From Moraxellaceae bacterium UBA2031 (lineage in GTDB: Bacteria; Pseudomonadota; Gammaproteobacteria; Pseudomonadales; Moraxellaceae), in contig DDBN01000010.1 in the NCBI GenBank assembly GCA_002333145.1, forward strand, positions 621-22,327: a stretch of 21,707 bases of DNA. Reading direction: 5' to 3'. Positions 15,166 to 21,707 of the stretch are shown one piece after another. The notes under the pieces were generated by a model, which saw only the letters and a program-made list of their open reading frames with translations, was not told the origin of the DNA and did not search any database. A program made the position numbers and the translations under genes. How positions within the stretch are numbered: the first letter of the stretch is position 1; each line of letters starts with the position of its first letter.

Positions 15166-15908
15166 GATGCACGTTGCCAGTTTTGCCAGAGCAGCATGGG
15201 TATGCGCAGCAACATGCCGAAGAAGAGGCGGGCATGCATGCCGGACAAGCGCAGATTGTCTTCCAGTAGACGGAAATGCGAGACGCCATCCGCCAGATAT
15301 TTGACTGGTGTCGGAATGCTGATGATCGTACCGCCCAGCCAGAAATAGCGTACCAAAATCTCGGTGTCGAAGCTCATGCGCGGGCCCATGTCGTAGCGCT
15401 TGATGAGATCGCAGCACTCTGCCACGGGATAGATGCGGAAGCCGCACATGCTGTCGCGAATACGCAAGGAGAGTGTGTTGATCCATACCCATACATGCGT
15501 GATATAGCGACTGTAGAGGCGAGATTTTGGGACTTGGGCATCAAATATCGGCTGGCCGGTAATGATGGCCTGCGGCCGTGTGCGCGCGGCCGCCAGCAAT
15601 TTAGGGATGTCGTCGAGGTGATGCTGGCCGTCCGCATCTACCTGCAAGGCATGCGTGAAACCAAGTGTCCTCGCTTTTTCCAGACCACTCATGATGGCGG
15701 CACCCTTGCCCTGGTTTTCGGCATGTCGCATGGCGTGTACATCTTGCTGCTGTGCCAGCTCGGCGATCAGGTCGGGGCAGTTGTCGGTGCTGCCGTCATC
15801 CACCAGGATGACGGGAAGGGCGTTGTTGCGTAGCACATGTACCAGCGTTGATAGGAAGGCGGGATGATTGAAGACGGGTACCACGGCGCAGGGGCGAAAC
15901 GTGTTCAT
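15162..15908 (-). CDS. apeJ: Family 2 glycosyltransferase
   Basis: The 248-residue protein is a cytoplasmic GT-A glycosyltransferase. It has VVPVFNHPAFL near the start, VDDGSTD for nucleotide-sugar binding, NQGKGAA, and VDADGQHH carrying the metal-binding D-x-D, the pattern of dolichyl-phosphate mannose synthase-like enzymes. The ending LFFGMLLRIPMLLWQNWQR is amphipathic or hydrophobic and may touch the membrane. It corresponds to the N-terminal half of the fused ApeJ protein of other clusters and would glycosylate the lipid anchor or the aryl group. It overlaps apeH-I and the acyltransferase gene by ATGA. The donor sugar cannot be told from sequence. Confidence 0.9.
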   Translation of the reverse strand: MNTFRPCAVVPVFNHPAFLSTLVHVLRNNALPVILVDDGSTDNCPDLIAELAQQQDVHAMRHAENQGKGAAIMSGLEKARTLGFTHALQVDADGQHHLDDIPKLLAAARTRPQAIITGQPIFDAQVPKSRLYSRYITHVWVWINTLSLRIRDSMCGFRIYPVAECCDLIKRYDMGPRMSFDTEILVRYFWLGGTIISIPTPVKYLADGVSHFRLLEDNLRLSGMHARLFFGMLLRIPMLLWQNWQRAS

Positions 15909-17572
15909 ACGGCCTCCATATGGTAGACCAAACGGCCGGACGAGTAGGAGTGTTCGGCATCACTGATGCGGAAGACGATGCGTGACTTGTCACGCTCGTA
16001 TTCGATACTAAGGCTGAACGCGGCGGCTGGACGTAGCAGCTGCTGGAATTTCAGTTGTTCAATCTTGCAGAAGCGGCCCGAAAGGCCTAGATGCAAGCGC
16101 GCAAAATGCTCCACCCATGCAATTTGCGCCACACCGGCCACCACGGGCGCCTGCGGAAAATGGCCTTCGAAATAGCGCAGTGAGGGCGGCACGCGGGCAT
16201 CGATCAGCAGCGCGTCGCCCGTGGTCTCCAAATGCAGCACATCAGGTAGCATGGGCGATGGAACAAACAGCGATTCCATGGAATTCCTGTCGAGTTTGCC
16301 CTGCGCATTCATCGGCAAGGTATCGAGAAAGCGCCAGCGGCGCGGCCGTGCCAGTGGCTCCAGCTGCGTACGCAAGGCTGTGCGCAGCTGGCGACTGAAT
16401 GTGGCTTTCCCTTCGCAAGTAAGCTGCGCACGGCCGCTTGCGCTCGGGACAATCACGGCGGCGATTTCCTGGCGAGTGTCCCGAGTGGTGAGCAGTACGT
16501 GGGCATCCTGCACGGCGGCCAAGCTGCGTAACGCCGCTTCCACGGCATCGAGACTGATGCGTTTTTCTTCCAGTTTAATCAGACGGTCCTGGCGAGCGCC
16601 GAGGCTGAATCCGCCTGCGGCGGTTGCGTGTGCCGTGTCGCCTGTCGTTATCCATTCAGGACGGCTGGCATGGTCCGAGCGTATTTCCAGCGCATCGCTG
16701 GCCACAATACGGAATTCCACATCTGGCATGGGCTGCCAGTGTGCATTATCGGCGCTGCGCCAGGCGATGCCGCCAGTTTCTGAGGAGCCTAGAACTTCAA
16801 TCAGCTCGGCGCTGCGCTGCGGCAGGAGCTTGCTTCGGGTATCGGCAGGTAACAGACCGCCAGAAGAAAATATGTAGTCTGCAATAAAGCGCATGTCGGT
16901 GGGCCAGCGCGTGAGCATCGCTGGACTGCTCACGACTACCGCATGTTCATGTTGTACCAGTGCCTGTACCACCTGTTCCGGATATTCACATTGTCGGCTC
17001 AGGAAGGCGCGGCCAGTGGCCAGCGGCCAGAGCAATTTGAACAGCAAGCCGTAAATGTGCTGGTGCGAAACGGTGGCCAGTACTGTGCGGCCCTGGATGC
17101 GATCACCGAAGAGATGTTGCAGCGTCTGCACTTCGTGCAGTAGCTGCGCAAGCTGGTACTCGATACGTTTGGGTGTGCCGGTAGAGCCGGAGGTGAAGAG
17201 CACGATGGGCACTTGCGTGGACAGGTGTAGTGACGCTGCGGCACTGTGCTCTCGTGGCACAGTCATGATGTCATCGAGTGGCCAGGCGCCGGCTTCGCGC
17301 AGGGCTTGTAGCGTGGATTGAGTCGTATTGGGCGGGAGCAACAGGGTTTTGCCGGCGGCCATCACGGCCAGTGCGCCCGTCAGGAAACGGTAGCTGTCCA
17401 CCTCCCACCATATCCATTCCCGTGCCGGGTGTGCTTGCAGTGCTGGCAACAGGGCAGCGACATCTGCGCGCAGGTCTTCACGTGTCTTGATGCCAGCATT
17501 AGTGTAGGCAACGACAGTGGTGCCCGTCGTTCCTGTATGCAGCCAGTCCAGGCTCGGTGTGGTGCTGCTCAT
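15905..17572 (-). CDS. apeH: Aryl acid:ACP ligase fused to ApeI-type dehydratase
   Basis: This 555-residue protein has two parts. Residues 1 to about 430 form an ANL-family adenylating enzyme: FTSGSTGTPK (126-135), LGSSETGGIAWRS, TGDTAHATAAGGF, RQDRLIKLEEKRIS and PMNAQGKLDRN with the C-terminal catalytic Lys. It would activate an aromatic acid starter and load it on an ACP. From about 438 to the end is a hotdog domain with YFEGHFPQAPVVAGVAQ (His471), like FabZ/ApeI, but with the FabZ catalytic Glu position occupied by Ala. The hotdog half would pair with ApeP. It overlaps apeG and the glycosyltransferase gene by ATGA. The starter specificity (4-hydroxybenzoate-type or cinnamate-type) is not readable by eye. 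Confidence 0.92.
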   Translation of the reverse strand: MSSTTPSLDWLHTGTTGTTVVAYTNAGIKTREDLRADVAALLPALQAHPAREWIWWEVDSYRFLTGALAVMAAGKTLLLPPNTTQSTLQALREAGAWPLDDIMTVPREHSAAASLHLSTQVPIVLFTSGSTGTPKRIEYQLAQLLHEVQTLQHLFGDRIQGRTVLATVSHQHIYGLLFKLLWPLATGRAFLSRQCEYPEQVVQALVQHEHAVVVSSPAMLTRWPTDMRFIADYIFSSGGLLPADTRSKLLPQRSAELIEVLGSSETGGIAWRSADNAHWQPMPDVEFRIVASDALEIRSDHASRPEWITTGDTAHATAAGGFSLGARQDRLIKLEEKRISLDAVEAALRSLAAVQDAHVLLTTRDTRQEIAAVIVPSASGRAQLTCEGKATFSRQLRTALRTQLEPLARPRRWRFLDTLPMNAQGKLDRNSMESLFVPSPMLPDVLHLETTGDALLIDARVPPSLRYFEGHFPQAPVVAGVAQIAWVEHFARLHLGLSGRFCKIEQLKFQQLLRPAAAFSLSIEYERDKSRIVFRISDAEHSYSSGRLVYHMEAV

Positions 17573-18114
17573 GTCGCATGTCGCCTGCGTTGGCGCAGCA
17601 GGTATTCGCCGCCCAGCAGCATTCCCATGAGCAGATATGCAATGAGACCGTTATATAGAGTCCAGGTTTCCAGGCTGGCATAGCGGGCGGTGTAAAAGGC
17701 AATGCAGCCGTTGATGACAAAGAACAGGCACCATACCTGTGTGACTCCGCGCGTCCAGACCACTCCGCTGGCAGGCAGGTTGGGCTCATGTAATCGGGCC
17801 AGGCGTTCGATCAGGCTGGGCGGATAAAAAAGCGACCAGCCGAATACAGCCAGCGAAGCCAGGTTCATCAACACCGGATAGTAGCGCAGCCATTCGCTAT
17901 TGTGCGTCAGCGCACTGGCGAGCCCGAGCAGCAGGGCGAGCGCGGCCACCGGCCACAGCATGCGCTCATTGCGCGCTAGCGCCAGTCGCAACAGGGCGAG
18001 CCCGGCCAGCAGCCATGCCAAGGGAGCAACGCCGAAACGCGCCAGGCCAAAATAGATGGCCAGCGGATATGTCAGGAAGAGCAGTGCGATAACTGCTTTC
18101 AGGGCCAGTTTCAT
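17569..18114 (-). CDS. apeG: COG4648-type multi-pass membrane protein
   Basis: The 181-residue protein is mostly hydrophobic, with about six membrane-spanning stretches: ALKAVIALLFLTYPLAIYFG, VAPLAWLLAGLALLRLAL, WPVAALALLLGLASAL, the segment around PVLMNLASLAVFGW, VWCLFFVINGCIAFY and LIAYLLMGMLLGGEYLL. A conserved-looking polar loop (RLARLHEPNLPASGVVWTRGVTQVW) lies in the second half. The family accompanies APE clusters right after the ACPs; its biochemical role is unknown, perhaps in membrane assembly of the biosynthetic complex. The C-terminus LRQRRRHAT is basic and probably cytoplasmic. It overlaps apeF and apeH by ATGA. Confidence 0.85.
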   Translation of the reverse strand: MKLALKAVIALLFLTYPLAIYFGLARFGVAPLAWLLAGLALLRLALARNERMLWPVAALALLLGLASALTHNSEWLRYYPVLMNLASLAVFGWSLFYPPSLIERLARLHEPNLPASGVVWTRGVTQVWCLFFVINGCIAFYTARYASLETWTLYNGLIAYLLMGMLLGGEYLLRQRRRHAT

Positions 18115-18374
18115 GAGGCGAGCATTTTTTCCACGGCATCGATCACGTCATTGATCGTGCGCACTTCCTTGAAATCTTCCGGCTTTACCTTCTTGCCGGT
18201 GATTTCACGAATACGGACCACCATGTCCACGGCATCGATGCTGTCGATGTCGAGATCGGTGAAGAGGTGTGACCCCGGTGTTATACGCTCGGGCTCGATT
18301 TCGAAAAGCTCGGTCATTACCGACTTCAGGGTGGCGAAGATTTCGTCGCGACTTTGCATTGCAGTTACAGGCAT
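18111..18374 (-). CDS. apeF: Acyl carrier protein 2
   Basis: The 87-residue carrier protein has the phosphopantetheine attachment Ser in DLDIDSIDAVDMVVRI and the acidic helix II expected of ACPs. The start at 18374 (MPVTAMQSRDEIF) is chosen over the internal ATG at 18359 because GGGAGA lies about 7 bases upstream and because it begins one base after the apeE stop. It would carry the growing polyene or the aryl starter as a thioester, after activation by the PPTase at the end of the operon. Two tandem ACPs are standard in APE clusters, with presumed division of labour between starter and extender. Confidence 0.93.
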   Translation of the reverse strand: MPVTAMQSRDEIFATLKSVMTELFEIEPERITPGSHLFTDLDIDSIDAVDMVVRIREITGKKVKPEDFKEVRTINDVIDAVEKMLAS

Positions 18375-18375
18375 C

Positions 18376-18636
18376 TCAGTTCTCCCGTGTGGACGCAATC
18401 AGTGCGGCAAGGCTTTGCACGGAATAAAAATGTTTCTTGGTTTCGGCGGATTCTGCATTCAGGCGCACGTTGTATTTTTTCTTTATAGCTAGTCCTAGCT
18501 CAAGGGCGTCAATCGAGTCCAGGCCTAGGCCTTCACCAAACAGGGCTGCAGCGCTGTCGATGTCAGCTGGCTGGATGTCCTCCAGTTCCAGGATCGAGAT
18601 GATCAGCTCCTTCAGCTCCCGTTCCAGCGTGCTCAT
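18376..18636 (-). CDS. apeE: Acyl carrier protein 1
   Basis: The 86-residue ACP (MSTLERELKELIISILELED) has the modified Ser in GLGLDSIDALELGLAI. The start at 18636 is supported by AAGGAGC 7-8 bases upstream; the open frame further upstream has no ribosome site and reads through the end of apeD. It overlaps the apeD coding region by 74 bases, the longest overlap in the operon. Together with ApeF it would hold starter and elongation intermediates of the type II synthase. Helix-II sequence differs clearly from ApeF (GLGLDSIDAL versus DLDIDSIDAV), consistent with distinct partners. Confidence 0.93.
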   Translation of the reverse strand: MSTLERELKELIISILELEDIQPADIDSAAALFGEGLGLDSIDALELGLAIKKKYNVRLNAESAETKKHFYSVQSLAALIASTREN

Positions 18637-19405
18637 GTTTCTGTAGCTCCTTATCAAAAAAACCGTGCAGCATGGTGTTGATATGGCGTGCGGCGACGCT
18701 GGGATTGCCGGCATTCGCTATGATGTCGTTTACGGGCAGTACATCAAGCACGTCCAGAGTGATGAGGAAGCGACGTGACGGGATCTGGTACCACTTCTCG
18801 TTCTTCGTCAGCGTACTCGGCGTGCAGCGGATAATAACAGGTCGGAAGGGCGCGCCGGAGCGGGCAGCGATGTTGGCGGCGCCGCGCTGAAAGTCGTTCA
18901 GGTGTGAGCCTTTGGATGTGCGTGTCCCTTCCGGGAAGATGATGAGCGAGGCGTCACTCTGCAGGCGTTCCACGCAGCGGCTGACCAGTGTCGGCGAGCC
19001 ATCATTGAGTATATAGCCGGCAGATTGCACGGGACCGCGGGTGAAGGGATTATTCCAGAGCGCAGTTTTCACTATGCAGTCGGCGCGTGGCAGGCGCGAA
19101 ATCAGGAAGACCACGTCAATCAGCGTGGGATGGTTGGCCACAATGAGTTCGCCATGGCTGCCCTGCAGTTTTTCCAGTCCGCGGATTTCATAATCGAGTA
19201 CGCCCAGAACATGCATCATGTCCATGAAAAAAGCGAAGGTCTTGTGGATTAGCCATTGCGCGGCGCGCTGGCGCCGGTCGTAATTGCGGTGTACCAGACG
19301 GATCAGCGGGAAGGCGATCAGTCCGATCAGGAGTCCGCCTAGTCCGAACAGTGCGAAGCTCAGACCGGTGCCGACGAGGCGGCGCAGGAAGTCCAAACGT
19401 TGCAT
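18563..19405 (-). CDS. apeD: PlsC-like 1-acyl-glycerol-phosphate acyltransferase
   Basis: The 280-residue enzyme starts at 19405 (MQRLDFLRRLVG), where the ATG shares a base with the apeC TAA stop (TAATG). A hydrophobic N-terminal anchor (LSFALFGLGGLLIGLIAFPLI) precedes the lysophospholipid acyltransferase domain. This has NHPTLIDVVF (H-x4-D catalytic motif), FPEGTRTSKGS (acceptor binding) and PFRPVIIRC. It would transfer an acyl chain, perhaps the pigment acyl group, to a glycerolipid-like acceptor at the inner membrane. The last ~24 residues (HEHAGTGAEGADHLD and beyond) run over the start of apeE and look like a low-complexity extension made by loss of an earlier stop. Confidence 0.9.
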   Translation of the reverse strand: MQRLDFLRRLVGTGLSFALFGLGGLLIGLIAFPLIRLVHRNYDRRQRAAQWLIHKTFAFFMDMMHVLGVLDYEIRGLEKLQGSHGELIVANHPTLIDVVFLISRLPRADCIVKTALWNNPFTRGPVQSAGYILNDGSPTLVSRCVERLQSDASLIIFPEGTRTSKGSHLNDFQRGAANIAARSGAPFRPVIIRCTPSTLTKNEKWYQIPSRRFLITLDVLDVLPVNDIIANAGNPSVAARHINTMLHGFFDKELQKHEHAGTGAEGADHLDPGTGGHPAS

Positions 19406-20127
19406 TAGACACGCTCCCATACATGGTGACCATGCACGAACGTGGGCTCATGCTGAAGCCAGAAGCGCCAGAAGGCGGTGGTCTCGGGCTCAGAAAAGTC
19501 GGCATGGGTGCGGCGCCGGCTCAGTCGCACTTGGGAGTTGCCGGTCCGCCCGAAGAGCAGGCCGAGAGCGAATACGCCCTCGCTTTCCTCAACATAGCGG
19601 GAATAGGGTTTGCGTGCTGGTTCGTCGTAACATACCACGAGTACTCGTTCGGCCTGGCCGGAGCCCAGCAAGGCGGCGGCTTCCCAGCAGGCTTGGCTCA
19701 GGCTTTCTGTGCCTGCGCTCAAGCTGGATGAGGGGATGTCGCTGCTGAAGAGTATGGAGTAGAGGCCGGCCGGGGCATTGTGTACAGAGGTGGAGAAGGC
19801 CGTCGGGGAAAGAGGTTCGTCCTTGGCTAGGTCATGCAGGATGTCCAGCGTCTTGCCGCTGTCGCCGTGGCGGGAACTCCAGACAATGTGGTCGGCACGT
19901 TCTCCTGCCATGCAGTCGTGGGCGACCTGCAGGGCCAGACGGGCTGGACGGCTCAGGCGACGTCGCTGTAGCGCAGGCAGGAACTCCAGTGCCGGAGCAT
20001 CAGCGGCTCCGATGGGAATCTGAATGCGCTCATGAGGGGAGGCTTGGACCCAGGTCAGCCAGTCCCGATTTTCCATGCCGGGCGCCCAAGCTGCTGCGTG
20101 TAGGAGCCCCAGCGTTGTCGTTGTCAT
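19405..20127 (-). CDS. apeC: Chain-length factor, KS-like without active Cys
   Basis: The 240-residue protein is a short ketosynthase-fold homologue (N-terminal ketoacyl-synthase domain only, the usual size for ApeC). Recognisable parts are HIVWSSRHGDSGKTLDIL, PTAFSTSVHNAPAGLYSI and SLSAGTESLSQACWEAA. The last stretch is where a catalytic ketosynthase has its nucleophilic Cys; here it reads S-A-G-T-E-S, so it cannot condense. In APE systems ApeC dimerises with ApeO as a chain-length factor. It is the first gene of the operon; AGGAAGGG just upstream gives a strong ribosome site for the ATG at 20127. A 152-base gap separates it from serA. Confidence 0.9.
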   Translation of the reverse strand: MTTTTLGLLHAAAWAPGMENRDWLTWVQASPHERIQIPIGAADAPALEFLPALQRRRLSRPARLALQVAHDCMAGERADHIVWSSRHGDSGKTLDILHDLAKDEPLSPTAFSTSVHNAPAGLYSILFSSDIPSSSLSAGTESLSQACWEAAALLGSGQAERVLVVCYDEPARKPYSRYVEESEGVFALGLLFGRTGNSQVRLSRRRTHADFSEPETTAFWRFWLQHEPTFVHGHHVWERV

Positions 20128-20180
20128 CCCTTCCTGCCCGGCCTCTGCCAGCCTGTAGTGGTCAAAAAAATCAAGAAAGC

Positions 20181-20209
20181 AAATAAGTACGCAGTGCAGT
20201 CTGCGTCAA
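20181..20209 (-). promoter_or_regulatory. apeC: Weak candidate promoter for the ape operon
   Basis: On the minus strand TTGACG (20209-20204, five of six consensus bases) is followed after 17 bases by TTATTT, or after 18 by TATTTG, about 54 bases before apeC. The -35 is good and the -10 poor. The gap 20128-20279 shows no strong terminator after serA, so read-through from serA is also possible. Confidence 0.35.
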
Positions 20210-20270
20210 GCTGCCGCCGCGCCCCACCTTTTCCGCACTATGCTGGGGATGAGTAACATCACCCAGGTTC

Positions 20271-20336
20271 ATTGGGTTATCAATACAGCACGCGTGTACG
20301 AATCGTGCCGTCGATGTGCTGCAGTTTTTCCAGGGC
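20271..20336 (-). repeat. Right copy of serA-end direct repeat
   Basis: These 66 bases, covering the last 18 codons and stop of serA plus nine bases beyond, are repeated at 1316-1381 in the same orientation with nine mismatches. The copy here is part of the intact gene. The pair encloses the cassette-like gene, the exported-protein gene and the whole ape operon. Confidence 0.7.
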
Positions 20337-21509
20337 GACGGTGGAGTATTCCTTGTCCACGTCCATCACCAGATAACCGATGGATTCGTTGGTCATCAGG
20401 CTCTGGGCACTGATGTTGATGTTGTTTTCGGCGAACACGCGGTTGATGTTCATCAGCACGCCGGGCACGTTCTTGTGGATGTGCAGCAGACGGTGCTTGC
20501 CCGGCTGCAGGGGCACGGCCACTTCCGGGAAGTTCACGGCAGACAGGGTGCTGCCGCTGTCGGAGTAGCGTGCAAATTTCTCGGCCACTTCCAGACCGAT
20601 GTTGGCCTGCGCTTCCAGCGTGGAGCCGCCGATGTGCGGGGTGAGGATGACATTGTCGAGGCCGCGCAGGGGCGATTCGAAAATCTCGTCGTTGGCCTTG
20701 GGTTCTTTCGGGAACACGTCGATGGCGGCGCCACCAATGTGCTTGCTCTTGATGGCATCGGCCAGCGCATCAATGTCCACGCAGGTGCCGCGCGCGGCGT
20801 TGATGAAAATGGCGCCCTTCTTCATCTTGGCGAACTGTTCGGCCTTCATCATGTTCTTGGTGGAGGCCAATTCGGGGACGTGCAGGGTGACAACGTCAGC
20901 CGTGCCGAGCAGCTCGTCCATGGTGCCGACCTGACGGGCATTGCCCAGCGGCAGCTTGGTAACGGTGTCGTAATAGATCACGGTCATGCCGAGCGATTCG
21001 GCAATCACGGACAGCTGCGAGCCGATGCTGCCGTAGCCGACAATGCCGAGTGTCTTGCCACGGGTTTCCCAGGAGCCTTCGGCCGACTTGCTCCAGCCGC
21101 CGCGGTGCACGAGGAAGTTCTTCTCGGGGATGCCGCGCAGCAGCAGGATGAGCTGGCCCAGCACCAGTTCGGCCACGGAGCGGGTATTGGAGTAGGGCGC
21201 GTTGAAGACGGGAACGCCCTTCTCCATGGCGGCCTTGAGCTTGACCTGGTTGGTGCCGATGCAGAAGCAGCCGATGGCGATGAGCTTGTTGGCGGCTTCG
21301 AGCACCTTTTCGGTGATCTGGGTGCGCGAGCGGATGCCGACAAAGTGGGCGTCCTTGATCTTCTCGATCAGGGCGTCTTCGTCCAGGGCCGTCTTCAGGT
21401 ACTCGATATTCGTGTAGCCGTTGGACTTGAGCACGTTCAGGGCGTTCTCGTGCACTCCTTCCAGAAGTAGGAAACGGATCTTGGACTTATCGAGAGAGAG
21501 CTGGCTCAT
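20280..21509 (-). CDS. serA: D-3-phosphoglycerate dehydrogenase
   Basis: The 409-residue enzyme oxidises 3-phosphoglycerate to 3-phosphohydroxypyruvate, the first step of serine synthesis. The NAD motif GYGSIG (158-163) and the catalytic Arg240 (NAARGT), Glu269 (VFPKEP) and His292 (TPHIGGST) are all present. The last ~70 residues (HKNVPGVLMNINRVFAE onwards) are an ACT domain for serine feedback inhibition, as in E. coli SerA (about 410 residues). The start at 21509 (MSQLSLDKSK) is chosen because GAGG lies 6 bases upstream and the length matches the family; the frame stays open to 21578 without support. It lies upstream of the ape operon on the same strand. Its final 18 codons are duplicated at 1325-1381. 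Confidence 0.97.
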   Translation of the reverse strand: MSQLSLDKSKIRFLLLEGVHENALNVLKSNGYTNIEYLKTALDEDALIEKIKDAHFVGIRSRTQITEKVLEAANKLIAIGCFCIGTNQVKLKAAMEKGVPVFNAPYSNTRSVAELVLGQLILLLRGIPEKNFLVHRGGWSKSAEGSWETRGKTLGIVGYGSIGSQLSVIAESLGMTVIYYDTVTKLPLGNARQVGTMDELLGTADVVTLHVPELASTKNMMKAEQFAKMKKGAIFINAARGTCVDIDALADAIKSKHIGGAAIDVFPKEPKANDEIFESPLRGLDNVILTPHIGGSTLEAQANIGLEVAEKFARYSDSGSTLSAVNFPEVAVPLQPGKHRLLHIHKNVPGVLMNINRVFAENNINISAQSLMTNESIGYLVMDVDKEYSTVALEKLQHIDGTIRTRVLY

Positions 21510-21603
21510 GGGCATCCTCGGGGCTACAGGGCCTGGCGGGGGTGCCAAGCCGGAAAAATAAGCTGCATATGCTACCATGCAGTGCCTTGCGAGACACAGC
21601 GCT

Positions 21604-21664
21604 GGTCAGACAGAAATGGTCTGAAGATATGCCTGTTGGTTCGTTGAGTTTGCCCTGTCTGACC
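21604..21664. promoter_or_regulatory. 10-base inverted repeat in divergent intergenic region
   Basis: GGTCAGACAG (21604-21613) and its exact reverse complement CTGTCTGACC (21655-21664) are separated by 41 bases. A third half, GTCTGA at 21619-21624, forms a tighter palindrome with TCAGAC at 21606-21611 (7-base spacer). The placement between serA and the divergent gene suggests an operator or leader hairpin; the regulator is unknown. Confidence 0.4.
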
Positions 21665-21689
21665 TCTGCCCTGTATGGAGTTGCCCGTC

Positions 21690-21707
21690 ATGTCGCTTGC
21701 CCCTGAA
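21690..21707 (+). CDS. Start of a divergent gene (first six codons)
   Basis: ATG at 21690 begins MSLAPE and runs off the window; GGAG lies 9-10 bases upstream (21677-21680). In pseudomonads and relatives serA is commonly divergent from an FAD-linked oxidase gene, which is one guess for this product, but six codons cannot show it. Confidence 0.4.

Noticed and set aside
20128..20279. Intrinsic terminator between serA and apeC
   Set aside because: The best stem (CCCA with TGGG near 20263-20277) is 4-5 pairs long and is not followed by a T-run.
20316..21470. Plus-strand open frame of 384 codons opposite serA
   Set aside because: It mirrors the third-position composition of serA, with Val/Gly/His-rich nonsense sequence and no recognisable motif.
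1..21707. CRISPR array, tRNA or rRNA genes, insertion sequences
   Set aside because: No regularly spaced repeats, no cloverleaf-like or rRNA-like sequence, and no transposase or integrase motif were seen on either strand.

Overview
The window looks like chromosome from a moderately GC-rich beta- or gammaproteobacterium. The evidence is a proteobacterial SerA of about 409 residues, an AqpZ-type water channel, outer-membrane-linked factors (a LolA-like carrier and lipoproteins), and above all an almost complete aryl polyene (APE) pigment cluster of the kind known from Escherichia, Xenorhabdus, Vibrio and Xanthomonas. I cannot fix the genus from sequence alone.

Left part (1-3300). The 3' end of aqpZ is followed by a strong hairpin. 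Next comes a secreted-protein gene whose signal peptide (frame of position 827) and mature part (a different frame) are separated by a frameshift. A compact terminator at 1275-1292 precedes a 57-base orphan copy of the 3' end of serA (1325-1381). An AT-rich, cassette-like gene for a SHOCT-domain lipoprotein (1647-2228) is bounded by an exact 7-base inverted match, GTTATGT and ACATAAC, as in integron gene cassettes. A possible small secreted peptide and a BamE/SmpA-like periplasmic protein complete this part.

Main part (3241-20127, all minus strand). Nineteen tightly packed genes form one apparent operon of about 17 kb, and 11 of the 18 junctions are 4-base ATGA overlaps. In transcription order they are: chain-length factor (apeC), PlsC-like acyltransferase (apeD), two acyl carrier proteins (apeE, apeF), a membrane protein (apeG), an adenylating ligase fused to a hotdog dehydratase (apeH-apeI), a GT2 glycosyltransferase and an LpxL-like acyltransferase (apeJ split in two), an aromatic amino acid ammonia-lyase, a thioesterase (apeK), a LolA-like protein (apeL), an MMPL exporter (apeM), a halogenase-like flavoprotein, a DUF3261 lipoprotein (apeN), ketosynthase (apeO), dehydratase (apeP), ketoreductase (apeQ), ketosynthase (apeR) and a phosphopantetheinyl transferase. 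The logic is that an aromatic acid starter is activated and loaded on an ACP. It is then elongated and repeatedly reduced and dehydrated to a conjugated polyene, attached to a lipid/glycan carrier and exported to the outer membrane. Ape letters follow the order and families of the described E. coli/Xenorhabdus clusters.

Right part (20280-21707). serA lies immediately upstream of the operon on the same strand, and the first six codons of a divergent gene close the window. The second serA 3' end at 1325-1381, in direct orientation and with only synonymous differences over 18 codons, suggests the whole stretch between the two copies, including the APE cluster, arrived as one block at the 3' end of serA. 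The extra ammonia-lyase and halogenase-like flavoenzyme, compared with the E. coli cluster, suggest a different head-group chemistry.
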